Positions 62,747-64,000 of a DNA stretch of 64,000 nucleotides are shown piece after piece. The position numbers and the translations under genes were made by a program. The first letter of the stretch is position 1; each line of letters begins with the position of its first letter. The notes under the pieces are model-generated. The model saw only the letters and a list, made by a program, of their open reading frames with translations, was not told the origin of the DNA and did no database searches. Source of the DNA: Halomarina litorea (GTDB lineage Archaea > Halobacteriota > Halobacteria > Halobacteriales > Haloarculaceae); assembly GCF_024227715.1 (NCBI RefSeq), contig NZ_CP100448.1, positions 2,687,655 to 2,751,654 of the forward strand, read 5' to 3'.

Positions 62747-64000
62747 CTACGCCCGGGTCGCCGTCCCGTTCTCGACTGCGGCTTCGCTCACCCGGACGCT
62801 CGTCGCCCCACCACCCTCGATTCGGTACTCGCCGGGGTAAGCGAGCGTCACGGCGTAGGTGCCGTTCTCGACTGTCGCCCGGCGCGTGTAGGTGAACGAC
62901 TCGCCGTCGACGCTGACGTTCGTCGAGAGCGTCACCGTCTCGCCCGAGGCGGTCCCCCGCACCGTCGCGCCGGGGACGACCCGGAAGGCGGTGTACTCCC
63001 CGTCGGGGCTAACGTGGATAGCGCGGTAGTGGCCCAGTCCGGGCGTCTCGTCGCCCCTACTCCCGTAGCGGGCGAGCGCGACGCCCATCGACCCGGCGAC
63101 GCCCGTCGAGGCGTCCTCGACGACGACGAACCCGACGCGCTCGGCGAACCCCCTCGTGTCGTACTTGGCCGGTCGCCCCGTGAGGAAGGGCTCGAAGGTG
63201 GTCCGCGCCCGGGAGTACGACCGGGACTCACCGCTGACGAAGTAGTTGTACATCCGGTTGCGCCCCCACTCGCTGAGCACGTAGCTCTCGGGATAGGAGA
63301 GGTTCTGCGCGGCGGCGTACTCGTCCATCGCCTCGGCCGTCTCGTACTGGCTCTGCGGGATGGTCACCTGACTGGTCTTGACGGGCACCTGCACCATCCC
63401 GAGGCCGCCGACGAGGAGGAACAGGGCGAGGAGCGCCCCCGCCTGCCGGCGGTCGGGCAGCGAGAGCGTCCGACTCCCCCCGCGTCCGCCGTCTGCGCGC
63501 GTCCCCTCGTCAAACGGGGCGGGGCGGTCCGTCACCTCCACCCAGCCCGCGAGGTGGACGAACCCGAGGCCGGCGAACACCGCGACGAAGTGGGCGAGTT
63601 CGCCCGCGAATCTGAGCTGGACGCCCGCGAGGACGAGGAACGCGAGGGTGTAGACGCCGAGCGCGAGCCAGTCAAACCGACCGCGCCATCCGCGGTACAG
63701 CCCCCACGCGGTGTACGGGAGCGCGAGGACGAGCGCGAAGCCGAACAGGAGCAGCCAGCCCATCCCGCGCCCGTCGAACAGCGACTGGACCTCGACGATG
63801 CCGTCGGTGCGAAAGAGGGTGTCCACGCCCCGCAGCAGGCCCGCCCAGAGGTCGGGGAGGGCCGACTGGACGGCGAGGACGCCTCCGACGCCCCCGACGA
63901 GGAGGACGACGCCCGCGGCGAGGGCGGGGACGCCGAGTCGGACCGACGCCTCCCCGACGGCGAGGACGGCCACGCAGCCCACGAACAGCAAGAAGGGGGC
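62747..64000 (-). CDS. oligosaccharyltransferase (AglB/STT3)-like membrane protein, 5' end outside window
   Basis: The frame continues past the right edge; 417 residues are visible. Several helices, then FLVLAGVQLRFAGELAHFVAVFAGL, similar to the R..F helix of archaeal AglB, and a C-terminal soluble domain beginning EAMDEYAAAQNLSYPES. Where AglB has the catalytic-peptide-binding WWDYG, this protein has VLSEWGRNRMYN (residues ~238-250 of the visible part; about 63245-63280). C-terminal beta-domains follow (GETVTLSTNVSV; YRIEGGGATSVRV). It may be a divergent OST or a different GT-C enzyme. A TTG at 63991 is internal. Confidence 0.5.
   Translation of the reverse strand, partial: APFLLFVGCVAVLAVGEASVRLGVPALAAGVVLLVGGVGGVLAVQSALPDLWAGLLRGVDTLFRTDGIVEVQSLFDGRGMGWLLLFGFALVLALPYTAWGLYRGWRGRFDWLALGVYTLAFLVLAGVQLRFAGELAHFVAVFAGLGFVHLAGWVEVTDRPAPFDEGTRADGGRGGSRTLSLPDRRQAGALLALFLLVGGLGMVQVPVKTSQVTIPQSQYETAEAMDEYAAAQNLSYPESYVLSEWGRNRMYNYFVSGESRSYSRARTTFEPFLTGRPAKYDTRGFAERVGFVVVEDASTGVAGSMGVALARYGSRGDETPGLGHYRAIHVSPDGEYTAFRVVPGATVRGTASGETVTLSTNVSVDGESFTYTRRATVENGTYAVTLAYPGEYRIEGGGATSVRVSEAAVENGTATRA

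Overview
The window is chromosomal DNA of a haloarchaeon (class Halobacteria), and its left end is AT-richer than the rest. The evidence is a high-GC, acid-rich proteome; haloarchaea-specific genes (a bacterio-opsin-activator-type regulator, AglF/AglM-like sugar genes, several CPxCG mini zinc proteins, an IS1341-type tnpB series, PIN-type toxin modules and many Orc1/Cdc6 relatives); GTG/ATG overlaps between genes of an operon; and at least one promoter that looks leaderless. The species cannot be named from the sequence.

Layout. (1) 1-11.3 kb is an AT-rich glycan-assembly island: asparagine synthase-type amidotransferase (5' end outside the window), four GT4-type glycosyltransferases in alternating orientation, a flippase, a polytopic GT-C/Wzy-like membrane protein and an FkbM methyltransferase. 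(2) 11.3-28.2 kb is a decaying accessory region, probably an integrated plasmid relic. It holds four Orc1/Cdc6 copies that have all lost the Walker A half, four tnpB genes (two open, two with in-frame stops), solitary transposon ends, an HNH nuclease next to a small winged-helix regulator, a winged-helix/PemK-like toxin pair with a broken duplicate of the first gene, a HEPN-like protein truncated by a transposon end, a PIN/antitoxin pair and a headless VirB4-like ATPase. A likely plasmid-type replication origin with paired inverted TAACCAAC sites lies at 17.74-18.33 kb. (3) 28.4-37.7 kb is ordinary chromosome: a flavin-dependent oxidoreductase, a large PAS/GAF/HTH regulator, a YihY membrane protein, a MacB-like ABC exporter pair and a Tat-exported DUF4397 protein. 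(4) 38-45.4 kb is a nucleotide-sugar cluster: three epimerase/dehydratases (one UDP-sulfoquinovose-synthase-like) and an AglQ-like protein, interrupted by a VapBC module with a perfect 39-bp direct repeat on each side. (5) 45.4-53 kb carries housekeeping genes and small haloarchaeal genes (TatA, asparaginase, MFS, Spo0M). (6) 53-64 kb is a second surface-glycan cluster: flippase, GT4, O-antigen-ligase-like protein, GT2, polyprenyl glycosylphosphotransferase, AglF, AglM and, at the right edge, an oligosaccharyltransferase-like protein whose WWDYG motif is replaced.

Regions 1, 4 and 6 together contain functions to make activated sugars (AglF, AglM, epimerases), load them on a lipid (sugar transferase), extend them (GT2/GT4), flip them (two flippases) and possibly polymerise or transfer them (O-antigen-ligase-like, AglB-like). 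This suggests S-layer/archaellin N-glycosylation and/or exopolysaccharide synthesis. All functions are read from motifs and context; no database search was run.
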